Source: Mycolicibacter acidiphilus
GTDB taxonomy: Bacteria > Actinomycetota > Actinomycetes > Mycobacteriales > Mycobacteriaceae
DNA: 64,000 nucleotides
Direction: 5' to 3'
Assembly (NCBI RefSeq): GCF_018455725.1
Contig: NZ_JAHCLR010000006.1
Location: 62,001 to 126,000 of the forward strand
The notes beneath the pieces were generated by a model. That model was given only the letters and a program-made list of their open reading frames with translations. It made no database searches and was not told where the DNA came from. The translations under genes and the position numbers were made by a program. This document shows positions 16,424 through 28,894 of the stretch, one piece after another. Every line of letters starts with the position of its first letter. The first letter of the stretch is position 1.

Positions 16424-17110
16424 ATGACCGTCATCCTGCTGCGGCACGGCAGATCCACTTCCAACACCGCCGGTGTGCTCGCCGGACGCTCAGAGGGGGT
16501 CGACCTCGACGACACCGGTCGCGAGCAGGCCGCGCAGGTGGCCGACCGGCTCGGCGGCCTGGCGATCAAGGCGCTGGTGCGTTCGCCGCTGCTGCGCTGC
16601 CGGAACACGCTGGAGCCACTGGCCGCGGCGCTCGGGCTGACTCCGACGGTCGACGAGCGGCTCGCCGAGGTGGACTACGGCTCCTGGACCGGTCGCAAGA
16701 TGGCCGACCTGGCCGGCGAGGAACTGTGGCAGGTGGTGCAGACGCATCCCAGCGCCGCGGTCTTCCCCGACGGCGAGGGCCTGGCGCAGGTGCAGGCCCG
16801 GGCGGTCGCGGCGGTCCGCGAGCATGACCGGCGGCTGGCCGACGAGCACGGCGCCGACGTGCTGTGGGTGGCCTGCACCCACGGCGACGTCATCAAGGCG
16901 GTGATCGCCGACGCGTTCGGCGTGCACCTGGACGCATTTCAGCGGATCGTGGCCGACCCGGCGTCGGTGAGCGTGATCCGCTACACCGCGCTGCGCCCGT
17001 TCGTCATCCACCTCAACCACACCGGCGCGCAACTGTCGGCGGCGGTGACGGCGCCGCCCCCGCGCGACGACCGGGTGAGCGACGCCATCGTCGGTGGAAC
17101 CGCCACGTAA
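16424..17110 (+). CDS. Histidine phosphatase / phosphoglycerate-mutase-like protein (Rv2135c-like)
   Basis: A 228-aa branch-1 histidine phosphatase. The catalytic RHG is at residues 7-9 (LLRHGRSTSN), with the second Arg in RSPLLRC, Glu in LAEVDYGSW, and the second His in CTHGDVIKAV. These residues support phosphatase activity, but the substrate cannot be predicted. It follows uppP by 8 nt and precedes the DUF3090 and SCO1664-like genes, an actinobacterial trio that tends to stay together near mshC. Confidence 0.9.
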   Translation: MTVILLRHGRSTSNTAGVLAGRSEGVDLDDTGREQAAQVADRLGGLAIKALVRSPLLRCRNTLEPLAAALGLTPTVDERLAEVDYGSWTGRKMADLAGEELWQVVQTHPSAAVFPDGEGLAQVQARAVAAVREHDRRLADEHGADVLWVACTHGDVIKAVIADAFGVHLDAFQRIVADPASVSVIRYTALRPFVIHLNHTGAQLSAAVTAPPPRDDRVSDAIVGGTAT

Positions 17111-17158
17111 GTCAAGAAACGGCGGTGCGAACGGTACTGCCGGTATTTTGGAGAAGCG

Positions 17159-17743
17159 ATGTCCCGAGCAATCCACGTCTTCCGCACGCCCGACCGCTTC
17201 GTGGCCGGGACCGTCGGGCAGCCCGGAAACCGCACCTTCTACCTGCAGGCGGTGCACGACGACCGAGTGGTGTCGGTGGTGCTGGAGAAACAGCAGGTGG
17301 CGGTGCTGGCCGAACGGATCGGTGCGCTGCTGCTGGAGGTGAACCGCCGGTTCGGCACCCCGGTCCCGCCGGAGCCCGCCGAGATCGACGACCTCAACCC
17401 GCTGATCACCCCGGTCGACGCGGAGTTCCGGGTCGGCACGATGGGACTGGGCTGGGACTCGGAGGCGCAGACCGTCGTGGTGGAGTTGCTGGCGGTCAGC
17501 GACACCGAGTTCGACGCCTCGGTGGTGCTCGACGACACCGAGGACGGGCCGGACGCGGTGCGGGTGTTCCTCACCCCGGAGTCGGCCCGGCAGTTCGCCA
17601 CCCGATCCAACCGGGTCATCTCGGCCGGCCGCCCGCCGTGCCCGCTCTGCGACGAACCGCTGGACCCGGCCGGGCACATCTGTGTTCGCACCAACGGCTA
17701 CCGGCGCGGCGCTTTCGAGCCCGACGATGCCCCCGAAGCCTGA
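17159..17743 (+). CDS. DUF3090-family protein (Rv2134c-like)
   Basis: A 194-aa protein with a conserved start FRTPDRFVAGTVGQPGNRTF, strand-rich middle and a C-terminal CPLCDEPLDPAGHIC, a probable small zinc knuckle. The family is restricted to actinobacteria and relatives and is nearly always followed by the SCO1664-like gene, whose start lies inside this frame (17-nt overlap). ATG follows GGAGAAGCG. Function not established. Confidence 0.9.
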   Translation: MSRAIHVFRTPDRFVAGTVGQPGNRTFYLQAVHDDRVVSVVLEKQQVAVLAERIGALLLEVNRRFGTPVPPEPAEIDDLNPLITPVDAEFRVGTMGLGWDSEAQTVVVELLAVSDTEFDASVVLDDTEDGPDAVRVFLTPESARQFATRSNRVISAGRPPCPLCDEPLDPAGHICVRTNGYRRGAFEPDDAPEA

Positions 17744-18545
17744 CGACCGTGAGGTGCTGCGCCGCGGGCAGCTGACGGTCCTGGGACGGATCCGCTCGGC
17801 GAGCAACGCCACCTTCCTGTGCGAGTCGACGCTCGACGAGCACCGGGTGCACTGCGTGTACAAGCCGGTCGCCGGCGAACAGCCGCTGTGGGACTTCCCG
17901 GATGGCACGCTGGCCGGGCGAGAACTCGGCGCGTACCTCATCTCGGTGCAGTTGGGCTGGAACATCGTGCCCCACACCATCATTCGAGACGGGCCGGCCG
18001 GGTCGGGCATGCTGCAGCGGTGGGTGCAGCAGCCCGGTGATGTGCTCGACGACGGGGACCCGGACCCCGGACCGGGCCTGGTCGACGTCGTCCCCGCCGG
18101 TGCGGTGCCACCCGGATATCTGCCGGTGCTGCAGGCCCGCGATCACGGCGGCGATCCGGTCCTGCTGGTGCACGCCGACGACACCCGGCTGCGCCGGATC
18201 GCGGTGTTCGACGTGCTGGTCAACAATGCCGACCGCAAGGGCGGCCACATCCTGTCCGGTGTCGACGGCGGTGTGTACGGGGTGGACCACGGTCTGTGCC
18301 TGCACGTCGAGGACAAGCTGCGCACGGTGCTGTGGGGCTGGGCGGGGCAGAAGATCGACGACGACGCCCTGGCGGCGGTGTCCGGGCTCGTCGACGCGCT
18401 GTCCGGTCCGCTGGCCGAGTCGCTGCGACCGCACGTGACCACCGGGGAGATCAGCGCGCTGCGATCACGCGCCTGCGGCCTGTTGGATCATCCGGTGATG
18501 CCGGCCCCGGACCGGTATCGCCCGATACCCTGGCCGGCGTTCTGA
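17727..18545 (+). CDS. SCO1664-family protein, kinase-like fold (Rv2133c-like)
   Basis: A 272-aa protein of the SCO1664 family. It shows features of the PI3/4-kinase/HipA-like fold: an early VYKPVAGE Lys strand, then FDVLVNNADRKGGHIL with the catalytic-loop-like Asn-Ala-Asp, and GVDHGLCLH with the metal-binding Asp. ATG 17727 overlaps the DUF3090 end by 17 nt, indicating coupling. The substrate is unknown; kinase activity is inference from fold motifs. Confidence 0.87.
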   Translation: MPPKPDDREVLRRGQLTVLGRIRSASNATFLCESTLDEHRVHCVYKPVAGEQPLWDFPDGTLAGRELGAYLISVQLGWNIVPHTIIRDGPAGSGMLQRWVQQPGDVLDDGDPDPGPGLVDVVPAGAVPPGYLPVLQARDHGGDPVLLVHADDTRLRRIAVFDVLVNNADRKGGHILSGVDGGVYGVDHGLCLHVEDKLRTVLWGWAGQKIDDDALAAVSGLVDALSGPLAESLRPHVTTGEISALRSRACGLLDHPVMPAPDRYRPIPWPAF

Positions 18546-18572
18546 TGCGCCCCGATCGAAGGAGGCCCGCTG

Positions 18573-19427
18573 ATGGGTGAGGACGTGAAGCTGGTGGCGG
18601 ACCTGCTGGACAAGGATCTGGCCGGCACGTACCGGCGCACCGCGAGCAGCGGCGACAGCGTCGATCCGGCGGTGGTCGATGCGGATCTGGCCGCCCTGGA
18701 GCGCGACGGGTACGTCATCCTGCCGGATCTGCTCAGTGCTGCCGAGTTGGCGGAGATCCGCGCCGAGGTGACGCCGTTGCTGGATCACACCGGCCGCAAC
18801 GGTTTCGAAGGCCGGGCGACGCAACGGGTGTACAGCGTGCTGAACAAGACCCGCTCGTGCGACCGGATCGTCGACCACCCGCGGGTGCTGGCCCTGCTGG
18901 ACCGGCTGTTCCTGCCGAATTACCTGCTGTCGATGCTGCAGGTGATCAACATCCGGCCCGGTGAGCAGGCGCAGATGCTGCACACCGATGACGGCTTCTA
19001 CCCGATCCCACGGCCACGAAAAGCGTTGGGGGCGGCCACGATCTGGGCGATCGACGATTTCACGGCCGACAATGGCGCCACCGACGTGGTGCCCGGCAGT
19101 CAGCTGTGGGCCGATCGTCAGCCCGCCGAGACCGAGCGCGAACCCGTGCTGATGACGGCCGGATCCTGCGTGTTCTTCGGCGGCACGCTGTGGCACGGCG
19201 GCGGTGCGAACCGCTCGCCGCACGACCGGTTGGCGGTGACCGCGCAGTACTGCGAGCCGTGGCTGCGCCCGCAGGAGGCGTTCACGCTGTCGGCGACCCG
19301 CGACACGGTGCGCGTCGTCTCCGAGGACATCCGCCGGATGCTCGGCTACAGCATCCACCCGCCGTTCATCGGCCAGGTCGACGGCATGCACCCCAAGCGA
19401 CTGCTGGAAACCGACGAGCCGGGATAA
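18573..19427 (+). CDS. Phytanoyl-CoA dioxygenase (PhyH) family protein
   Basis: A 284-aa Fe(II)/2-oxoglutarate oxygenase of the PhyH type. The facial triad is visible as His137 and Asp139 (MLHTDDGF) and distal His208 ([10 protein letters not shown]), with the 2-oxoglutarate-binding Arg just beyond. The enzymes hydroxylate CoA esters or small metabolites; the substrate here is unknown. It lies between the SCO1664-like gene and cysQ, where I know of no counterpart in M. tuberculosis. Its TAA stop is embedded in the -10 hexamer of cysQ. Confidence 0.87.
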   Translation: MGEDVKLVADLLDKDLAGTYRRTASSGDSVDPAVVDADLAALERDGYVILPDLLSAAELAEIRAEVTPLLDHTGRNGFEGRATQRVYSVLNKTRSCDRIVDHPRVLALLDRLFLPNYLLSMLQVINIRPGEQAQMLHTDDGFYPIPRPRKALGAATIWAIDDFTADNGATDVVPGSQLWADRQPAETEREPVLMTAGSCVFFGGTLWHGGGANRSPHDRLAVTAQYCEPWLRPQEAFTLSATRDTVRVVSEDIRRMLGYSIHPPFIGQVDGMHPKRLLETDEPG

Positions 19428-19428
19428 T
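19423..19428 (+). promoter_or_regulatory. -10 GATAAT, cysQ
   Basis: Lies 7 nt before the GTG and contains the TAA stop of the PhyH gene, so the two genes share bases. Confidence 0.55.
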
Positions 19429-19435
19429 CGCAGCC

Positions 19436-20209
19436 GTGACACTGACCGATGCCGCCCTGGCCGCCGAACTGGCCGCAGACGCCGGGCAGCTGCTGCTGGC
19501 GGTGCGCGACGAGGTCGGGTTCGACCAGCCGTGGCGACTCGGCGACATCGGCGACCAGATGGCCAACGATCGAATCCTCAAGCGGTTGAAGGAAGTTCGA
19601 CCGGATGACGCCGTGCTCAGCGAGGAGTCCCCGGACAACCTGATCCGGTTGCGCTCGGATCGGGTCTGGATCATCGACCCGCTGGACGGCACCCGCGAGT
19701 TCACCACCCGTGGCCGCGACGACTGGGCGGTGCACATCGCGCTGTGGCAGCGCGACGGTGACGGTCCGGGCGTCATCACCGATGCGGCGGTGGGCCTGCC
19801 CGCCTACGGCAACGTCGTCTACCGCACCGACACCGTCGCCGAACGGGCGCCGCTGACCGGTGCGCTGCAGACCATCCGGGTCGCGGTGAGCGCCAACCGG
19901 ATGCCGGCGCTGCTGCGACGCCTGCGCCCGACGGTGCCGATCGAGCCGGTGCCGATGGGATCGGCGGGCGCCAAGGCGATGGCCGTGGTGCGCGGCGACG
20001 TGGACGCCTACCTGCACGCCGGCGGCCAGTGGGAGTGGGATTCGGCGGCGCCGGCGGGGGTGGTGCTGGCCGCCGGGCTGCACGCCTCCCGGCTGGACGG
20101 CTCCCCGCTGCGCTACAACCGGCCCGACCCCTACCTGCCCGACCTGCTGATGTGTCGGCACGAGGTGGCGCCGATATTGCTGGACGCGATCCGGCAGGCG
20201 TTGCTCTGA
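19436..20209 (+). CDS. cysQ: 3'(2'),5'-bisphosphate nucleotidase CysQ (IMPase family)
   Basis: A 257-aa member of the inositol monophosphatase superfamily: SEESPDN (metal Glu pair), [12 protein letters not shown] (metal-binding DPLDGT) and [12 protein letters not shown] (late Asp). In mycobacteria the enzyme hydrolyses 3'-phosphoadenosine 5'-phosphate and also acts on other sugar phosphates; it regulates sulfate assimilation. The GTG at 19436 is 7 nt after GATAAT. The order cysQ-mshC fits sulfur and thiol metabolism. Confidence 0.92.
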   Translation: MTLTDAALAAELAADAGQLLLAVRDEVGFDQPWRLGDIGDQMANDRILKRLKEVRPDDAVLSEESPDNLIRLRSDRVWIIDPLDGTREFTTRGRDDWAVHIALWQRDGDGPGVITDAAVGLPAYGNVVYRTDTVAERAPLTGALQTIRVAVSANRMPALLRRLRPTVPIEPVPMGSAGAKAMAVVRGDVDAYLHAGGQWEWDSAAPAGVVLAAGLHASRLDGSPLRYNRPDPYLPDLLMCRHEVAPILLDAIRQALL

Positions 20210-20210
20210 C

Positions 20211-20645
20211 TCAGCCGGTGGGGGCGCCGCCCGGGTCCGGCTGTGCGGACAGGTGCACCACCGCTGCGTAGTGCACCTTGTCGAAGTCGACGACGGCCTC
20301 CTGGCCGAGGTTCCAGTTCAGGATGTAGGCCAGCCCGACCGGCAGTTTCCGGGCGCTCGGATCGATCCGATCACCGACCAGACGGGTAAACGCCAGCACG
20401 GACGGGACTGAGGCGACCCGGCCGAATTCGGGAACAGTGCGGACCATCCCGTCGGGGGCGAAGCGGCTCTCATCGAATCCCGCCGGCAGAATCCACTGCA
20501 GCGGCTTCTCCAGCATGAAGATGCAGTAGTCGGGGCGGTCTGGGCCGGGCCGGAACCCCATGTACGTGGCATTGCGTGGAAGCTGCCCGGCCAGTTCCGC
20601 CGGGCCGGTATCCATGTCGTGGAAGCGGAAGTTGTCGGCTGCCAT
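20211..20645 (-). CDS. Hypothetical protein, 144 aa
   Basis: A soluble protein with no recognised family: N-terminal [12 protein letters not shown], a central [18 protein letters not shown], and a final strand pair around [10 protein letters not shown]. The frame keeps the codon use of its neighbours and ends 2 nt from the cysQ stop. A minus-strand TAGCCT hexamer ends 6 nt before the ATG, so it has its own probable leaderless promoter. Unknown function. Confidence 0.65.
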   Translation of the reverse strand: MAADNFRFHDMDTGPAELAGQLPRNATYMGFRPGPDRPDYCIFMLEKPLQWILPAGFDESRFAPDGMVRTVPEFGRVASVPSVLAFTRLVGDRIDPSARKLPVGLAYILNWNLGQEAVVDFDKVHYAAVVHLSAQPDPGGAPTG

Positions 20646-20651
20646 CGCGGC

Positions 20652-20657
20652 AGGCTA
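20652..20657 (-). promoter_or_regulatory. -10 TAGCCT, unknown gene at 20645
   Basis: Six nt before the ATG on the minus strand. Confidence 0.45.
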
Positions 20658-20715
20658 ACACCGGGGTCAGCGGCGTCGGGGTGATCCGGGCGGTGGCCGG
20701 TCGGGTCGCGGGCCT

Positions 20716-20721
20716 TAAAGT
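20716..20721 (+). promoter_or_regulatory. -10 TAAAGT, mshC
   Basis: Seven nt before the ATG; faces the minus-strand promoter 59 bp away. Confidence 0.5.
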
Positions 20722-20728
20722 CGAGGCC

Positions 20729-21964
20729 ATGCAATCGTGGCCCGCGCCGGACGTTCCCGCACTGCCCGGGCGGGGACCGGCGCTGCGCCTGTACGACACC
20801 GCCGACCGTCAGGTCCGCCCGGTGTCACCGGGGAAAACGGCCACCATGTACGTCTGCGGCATCACCCCCTACGACGCCACCCACCTCGGCCACGCGGCCA
20901 CCTACCTGGCGTTCGACCTGATCCACCGGCTGTGGCTGGACGCCGGGCATGACGTCACCTACGTGCAGAACGTCACCGACGTCGACGACCCGCTGTTCGA
21001 ACGCGCCGACCGCGACGGGGTGGACTGGCGGCAACTGGGGGCCGAGCAGGTGGAGCTGTTCGCCGCCGACATGACCGCGCTGCGGGTACTGCCGCCGCAG
21101 CACTACGTGGCCGCCACCGAGGCGATCACCGAGGTCATCGAACTGGTCGAGAAGATGGTGGCCGCCGGGGCGGCCTACGTCGTCGACGGCGAATACCCAG
21201 ACGTCTACTACCGCGCCGACGCCACCGCCTGGTTCGGCTACGAGTCCGGTTACGACCGCGCCACCATGCTGGAGCTGTTCGGTGAGCGCGGCGGCGACCC
21301 GGACAGGGCCGGCAAGACCGACCCACTCGACGCCCTGCTGTGGCGGGCGGCGCGGCCGGGGGAGCCCAGCTGGCCGTCGCCGTTCGGGGCCGGCCGCCCC
21401 GGCTGGCATGTGGAGTGCACGGCGATCGCACTGAGCCGCATCGGCACCGGCCTGGACATTCAGGGCGGCGGTTCGGATCTGGTGTTCCCGCACCACGAGT
21501 TCTCCGCCGCACACGGTGAATGCGTCACCGGTGAGCGACGCTTCGCCCGGCACTACGTGCACGCCGGAATGATCGGCCTCGACGGGCACAAGATGTCCAA
21601 GAGCCGCGGCAACCTGGTGCTGGTGTCCAAACTGCGCGAGCAGGGGGTGGAGCCGGCCGTGATCCGGCTGGGTCTGTTGGCCGGGCACTACCGGTCCGAC
21701 CGGTTCTGGGACGAGACGACGCTCGCCGACGCGCAGGCCCGGCTGGCGCGGTGGCGCACCGCTGTCGCACTGCCTGCCGGCCCGGCCGCCGACGACGTCG
21801 TCGCCCGGCTGCGCCGCTATCTCGCCGATGACCTGGACACCGTCAAAGCGCTTGCCGCACTGGATGGCTGGGTTGCCGACGCCGTGGAGTACGGGGGCCA
21901 TGACACGGTGGCGCCCGCACTGGTGGCGACCGCGGTCGACGCATTGCTGGGCGTGCGGCTGTAG
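20729..21964 (+). CDS. mshC: Cysteine:1-D-myo-inosityl 2-amino-2-deoxy-alpha-glucopyranoside ligase
   Basis: The 411-aa protein is MshC, the ATP-dependent ligase joining cysteine to GlcN-inositol in mycothiol synthesis, related to cysteinyl-tRNA synthetase. Zinc ligand Cys43 in YVCGITPYD, the HIGH-like THLGHA, HVECTA and FPHHEFS motifs and KMSKS (HKMSKSRGN, near residue 289) are present. It lacks the tRNA-binding C-terminus. A TAAAGT hexamer ends 7 nt before the ATG. The longer upstream frame is spurious. Confidence 0.97.
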   Translation: MQSWPAPDVPALPGRGPALRLYDTADRQVRPVSPGKTATMYVCGITPYDATHLGHAATYLAFDLIHRLWLDAGHDVTYVQNVTDVDDPLFERADRDGVDWRQLGAEQVELFAADMTALRVLPPQHYVAATEAITEVIELVEKMVAAGAAYVVDGEYPDVYYRADATAWFGYESGYDRATMLELFGERGGDPDRAGKTDPLDALLWRAARPGEPSWPSPFGAGRPGWHVECTAIALSRIGTGLDIQGGGSDLVFPHHEFSAAHGECVTGERRFARHYVHAGMIGLDGHKMSKSRGNLVLVSKLREQGVEPAVIRLGLLAGHYRSDRFWDETTLADAQARLARWRTAVALPAGPAADDVVARLRRYLADDLDTVKALAALDGWVADAVEYGGHDTVAPALVATAVDALLGVRL

Positions 21965-21980
21965 TTCTCGGTACCGGTGG

Positions 21981-21986
21981 TACCGT
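21981..21986 (+). promoter_or_regulatory. -10 TACCGT, SDR gene
   Basis: Seven nt before the ATG. Confidence 0.45.
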
Positions 21987-21993
21987 TCGGCGG

Positions 21994-22881
21994 ATGAGCC
22001 CTGTGAAGTCTGTCAACAACCAGGTCGTGTTCATCACTGGCGGTGCCCACGGCATCGGCGCGGAGGCGGCCCGTCGGCTGCACCGCAAGGGCGCCAAGCT
22101 GGTGCTGACCGACCTGGACGAGGTCCAGCTCAAGGCCGTCGCCGACGAACTCGGCGGCGACCGGGTGCTGACCGTGGCCGCCGACGTGCGCGACCTTGAG
22201 GCGATGGAGGCGGCCGCGGCAGCCGGCATCGAGAAGTTCGGTGGCATCGACGCGGTGGTGGCCAACGCCGGCATCGCCAGCTACGGCTCGGTGCTCGGGG
22301 TGGACCCGGCGGCGTTCCGGCAGGTCATCGACGTCAACCTGGTCGGGGTGTTCAACACCGTGCGGGCCACGCTGCCGTCGATCATCGACCGGCGCGGGTA
22401 TGTGCTGGTGGTGTCGTCGCTGGCGGCGTTCACCGCAGCACCCGGGATGCTGCCCTACGACGCGTCGAAGGCCGGGGCCGAGCACCTCGCCAACGCGCTG
22501 CGGCTGGAGTTGGCCGGTCGCGGGGTGGCCGTCGGCTCGGCGCACATGTCCTGGATCGACACCGCACTGGTCCGCGACACCAAGAAGGACCTGTCGACCG
22601 CCGCGGAGATGCTCGCGAAACTGCCCTGGCCGCTGAACAAGACCACGTCGGTGGGGGCGTGCGCGGATGCGTTCGTCAAGGGCATTGAGAAGCGCAGTGT
22701 CCGGGTGTACTGCCCCGGTTGGGTGGGGGCGTTCCGCTGGCTCAAGCCGCTGCTGTCGAGCCCGTTCGCCGAGGCCCAGATCGGCAAGCAGGCCGGTGAG
22801 CTGATGCCGCGGATGGACGCCGAGGTCGCTGCGCTGGGCCGGTCGACCAGCAGTTACACCAAGGGCATCGAGAAGGGGTAG
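21994..22881 (+). CDS. Short-chain dehydrogenase/reductase (Rv2129c-like)
   Basis: A 295-aa classical SDR: nucleotide-binding TGGAHGIG near residues 15-22, NAG in VANAGIAS, the catalytic Ser in VVSSLAAFT and YDASK with the active Tyr and Lys. The acidic residue after the second strand (LTDLD) favours NAD(H). It has the usual place after mshC. Substrate unknown. ATG preceded by TACCGT at 7 nt. Confidence 0.9.
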   Translation: MSPVKSVNNQVVFITGGAHGIGAEAARRLHRKGAKLVLTDLDEVQLKAVADELGGDRVLTVAADVRDLEAMEAAAAAGIEKFGGIDAVVANAGIASYGSVLGVDPAAFRQVIDVNLVGVFNTVRATLPSIIDRRGYVLVVSSLAAFTAAPGMLPYDASKAGAEHLANALRLELAGRGVAVGSAHMSWIDTALVRDTKKDLSTAAEMLAKLPWPLNKTTSVGACADAFVKGIEKRSVRVYCPGWVGAFRWLKPLLSSPFAEAQIGKQAGELMPRMDAEVAALGRSTSSYTKGIEKG

Positions 22882-22892
22882 CACTCCCTGGT

Positions 22893-23690
22893 TTACGCAC
22901 GCTCGGCGTCGGCGTCTCGGGCAGGATCGGCGCCGACGAACACGCCGCCGAACTTCGCCTCGCCCATCTGGACCGGGTGGCCCTCGATCCGGATCGCCCC
23001 ATGATTGCAAATGCTGCCGTCGTCGACGTGCGCGATCTCGAAGCCGCCCATGAGTTCGGTGTTGTAACCGGTGACTACTCGCCCGTCACGGCAGGCCGTA
23101 TTCGGATAACACTCGTCGCAGACGGTGATGAAATGCCAGGCTATTCCCACCGCAGGATGGCCGCAGACGGGGCACGGATGGGCTCGGTCACCGTGGTCGG
23201 GTGTTTCGAGAAGCCAGTCAACGCGGGCCAGCGCGCGCAGCGCCGCGGCCTCGGTGCATACCGGTGCCTGTCGGCGTAGCTGCACCAACAACCAGTCGAG
23301 TTGTGCGGTATCGGTCACGCCGGAACGTGCTCCGGCAGGGAGATCACCGACGCTCTTCACGCCCGCCACTAGGGCGGCGATGGCGACCCGGTGGTAATCG
23401 CTGACGTCTTCGAGGCGGAGCAGCCGATTGTTGTGTTGGGACTGCTGCCAATAGCGGTCGATCTTGGCGCGCCTACTCTCGTCGTCCCCAGGATCCACCG
23501 ACCACTGCGCACCGCCGTCGATGCCACAGATGGTCAAGCCGCGGTCGCAAATGAACGCGTAACCACCGCTGCGCTCGTCGGAGTTGAACGCGTCGTAGAC
23601 GATCTCGGTGACGGATGATGGATCGTCGGCCCACTTCAGAGCGGCTGCGCGAGCCTCCGCTCGGGTGACCGGGCACTGGGTCTCGCTCAC
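22893..23690 (-). CDS. Hypothetical protein with putative zinc ribbon, coupled to PAC2 gene
   Basis: A 265-aa protein of unknown family. N-terminal part: EIVYDAFNSDERSGGYAFI; a helical middle; C-terminal cysteines CPVCGHP and CDECYPNTAC that could hold a zinc ion; and a final VDDGSICNHGAIRIEG. The GTG at 23690 overlaps the PAC2 TGA stop (GTGA), so it is likely translated from the PAC2 mRNA. Third-position GC looks lower than in the flanking genes. I do not recognise a counterpart in M. tuberculosis. Confidence 0.65.
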   Translation of the reverse strand: MSETQCPVTRAEARAAALKWADDPSSVTEIVYDAFNSDERSGGYAFICDRGLTICGIDGGAQWSVDPGDDESRRAKIDRYWQQSQHNNRLLRLEDVSDYHRVAIAALVAGVKSVGDLPAGARSGVTDTAQLDWLLVQLRRQAPVCTEAAALRALARVDWLLETPDHGDRAHPCPVCGHPAVGIAWHFITVCDECYPNTACRDGRVVTGYNTELMGGFEIAHVDDGSICNHGAIRIEGHPVQMGEAKFGGVFVGADPARDADAERA

Positions 23691-24553
23691 CGCCGTCGTC
23701 GCCGCAGATACTTCTCGAACTCCGCGGCCAGCGCGTCGCCGTCGACTTTGCTCAGCGCATCGTTGACGTCGACCTCGGCGTCGCCGCGCTGCTCCAGCGT
23801 CGACACGTACTCGGCGATCTCGTCGTCCTCGCTGGCCATCTCGGTGACCGCCAGTTCCCACTCCTCGGCCTGGGTGGGCAGGTCACCGAGGGGCACCTCG
23901 ATGTCGAGGATGTCCTCCACCCGGCGCAGCAGCGCCACCGACGCCTTGGGGTTGGGCGGCTGCGACACGTAGTGCGGCACCGCCGCCCAGAACGTCACCG
24001 CCGGAATGCCGGCCGCCACGCAGGCGTCCTGGAAAACCCCGGTGATGCCGGTGGGCCCCTCGTAGCGGGTCTCGGTCAGGCCGAACCGCTCGGCTGATTC
24101 CGCGGAGTACGCCGCCCCGGACACCGGGACCGGGCGGGTGTGCGGGGTGTCGGCCAGCAGCGCACCCAGGATCACCACCGTGTCCACGTCGAGCTCTTCG
24201 ATGATCTCCAGCAGTTCGGCGCAGAACGTGCGCCAGCGCATGTTCGGTTCCACCCCGTGCATCAGCACGATGTCGCGGTCGCTGCCCGGCGGGCGGCAGT
24301 GCGTGACGCGCATCGACGGCCACACCAGTTCCCGGGTCACCCCGTCGACCTGCCGGATCACCGGACGGTTGACCTGGTAGTCGTAGTAGTCCTCGTCGTC
24401 GATCTCGACGAGCAGGCGGGCGTCCCAGATGTTGTTGAGGTGCTGCACTGCGTCACTGGCCGCGTCGCCGGCGTCGTTCCAGCCCTCGAACGCGGCCACC
24501 ACGATGGTGCCGTGCAGTTCGGGCAGGACGGTGACGTCATCCGGTCGGGTCAC
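23687..24553 (-). CDS. PAC2-family protein (Rv2125-like)
   Basis: A 288-aa PAC2-fold protein: VVAAFEGWNDAGDAASDAV, DEDYYDYQVNRP, VLMHGVEPNMRW and TFWAAVPHYVSQPPNPKA are conserved in actinobacterial PAC2 proteins, and a basic tail closes the protein. The name comes from a eukaryotic proteasome assembly chaperone; the bacterial function is not known. It is divergent from metH; a minus-strand TACCCT ends 6 nt before the GTG start. Confidence 0.9.
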   Translation of the reverse strand: MTRPDDVTVLPELHGTIVVAAFEGWNDAGDAASDAVQHLNNIWDARLLVEIDDEDYYDYQVNRPVIRQVDGVTRELVWPSMRVTHCRPPGSDRDIVLMHGVEPNMRWRTFCAELLEIIEELDVDTVVILGALLADTPHTRPVPVSGAAYSAESAERFGLTETRYEGPTGITGVFQDACVAAGIPAVTFWAAVPHYVSQPPNPKASVALLRRVEDILDIEVPLGDLPTQAEEWELAVTEMASEDDEIAEYVSTLEQRGDAEVDVNDALSKVDGDALAAEFEKYLRRRRR

Positions 24554-24559
24554 ACCGTC

Positions 24560-24565
24560 AGGGTA
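24560..24565 (-). promoter_or_regulatory. -10 TACCCT, PAC2 gene
   Basis: Six nt before the GTG on the minus strand. Confidence 0.45.
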
Positions 24566-24620
24566 AGGCCTGCGCCGATCCGCCGTGCCGATGCGCGACC
24601 AGCGATTTTCATCGCACCGC

Positions 24621-24626
24621 TATTCT
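24621..24626 (+). promoter_or_regulatory. -10 TATTCT, metH
   Basis: Six nt before the GTG. A leaderless metH could not carry a B12 riboswitch. Confidence 0.55.
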
Positions 24627-24632
24627 TGCCAG

Positions 24633-28216
<3,584 letters not shown>

Positions 28217-28217
<1 letters not shown>

Positions 28218-28894
28218 TGTCGGGGTTGCGGGCGGTGCTGTGGGACATGGACGGCACCCTGGTCGACTCCGAGAAGCTGTGGGACGTCGCGATGGAGGCG
28301 CTGTACGCGCACCTGGGCGGGGTGCTGACGCCCGCGGTGCGCGAGTCGACGATCGGCGGCAGTGCGCAGGACACCATGCGGATCGTCTACGACGACCTGG
28401 GCTTGATCCCGGACCCGGCGGCGATGGCGGCGACGGCGCACTGGATGCACGACTACACCGCCGGCCTGTTCGACGCCGGACTGCCCTGGTGCGACGGCGC
28501 CCGGGAGATGCTGGACTCCCTTGCTGCCCAGGGCGTTCCGATGGCACTGGTGACCAACACCCCGCGGGCGCTCGCCGAGCGGGCGTTCGACACCATCGGC
28601 CGGCACTACTTCACGGCGACCGTCTGCGGTGACGAGGTGCCGCGTGGCAAGCCGGCCCCCGACCCGTACCTGCGGGCGGCGGAACTGCTCGGCATCGAGC
28701 CGGCGGACTGCCTGGCCGTGGAGGACTCGGTGACCGGCACCGCCGCCGCCGAAGCGGCGGGCTGCCCGGTGCTGGTGGTGCCCAACCACATCGAGGTCCC
28801 GACCGGCCCGGGCCGGCACCACGTCGTCTCGCTGGCGGGTCTGACGGTAGCGGATCTGCGGGACGTCCACGCGCAGCTGTGCACGCACGCGTAG
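28217..28894 (+). CDS. HAD-superfamily phosphatase (beta-phosphoglucomutase-like)
   Basis: A 225-aa HAD hydrolase, subfamily I with helical cap: DMDGTLVDSE (nucleophile and acid Asp), LVTNTP (motif II), GKPAPDPY (motif III Lys) and VEDSVTG (motif IV). Probably a sugar-phosphate phosphatase or mutase. ATG overlaps the metH stop by 1 nt (TGATG) and its own end overlaps the sugar transporter by 16 nt, so metH, this gene and the transporter form an operon. Confidence 0.9.

Noticed and set aside
24554-24632. Cobalamin riboswitch before metH
   Set aside because: Only 79 nt, no B12-box-like sequence, and the promoter lies 6 nt from the start codon.
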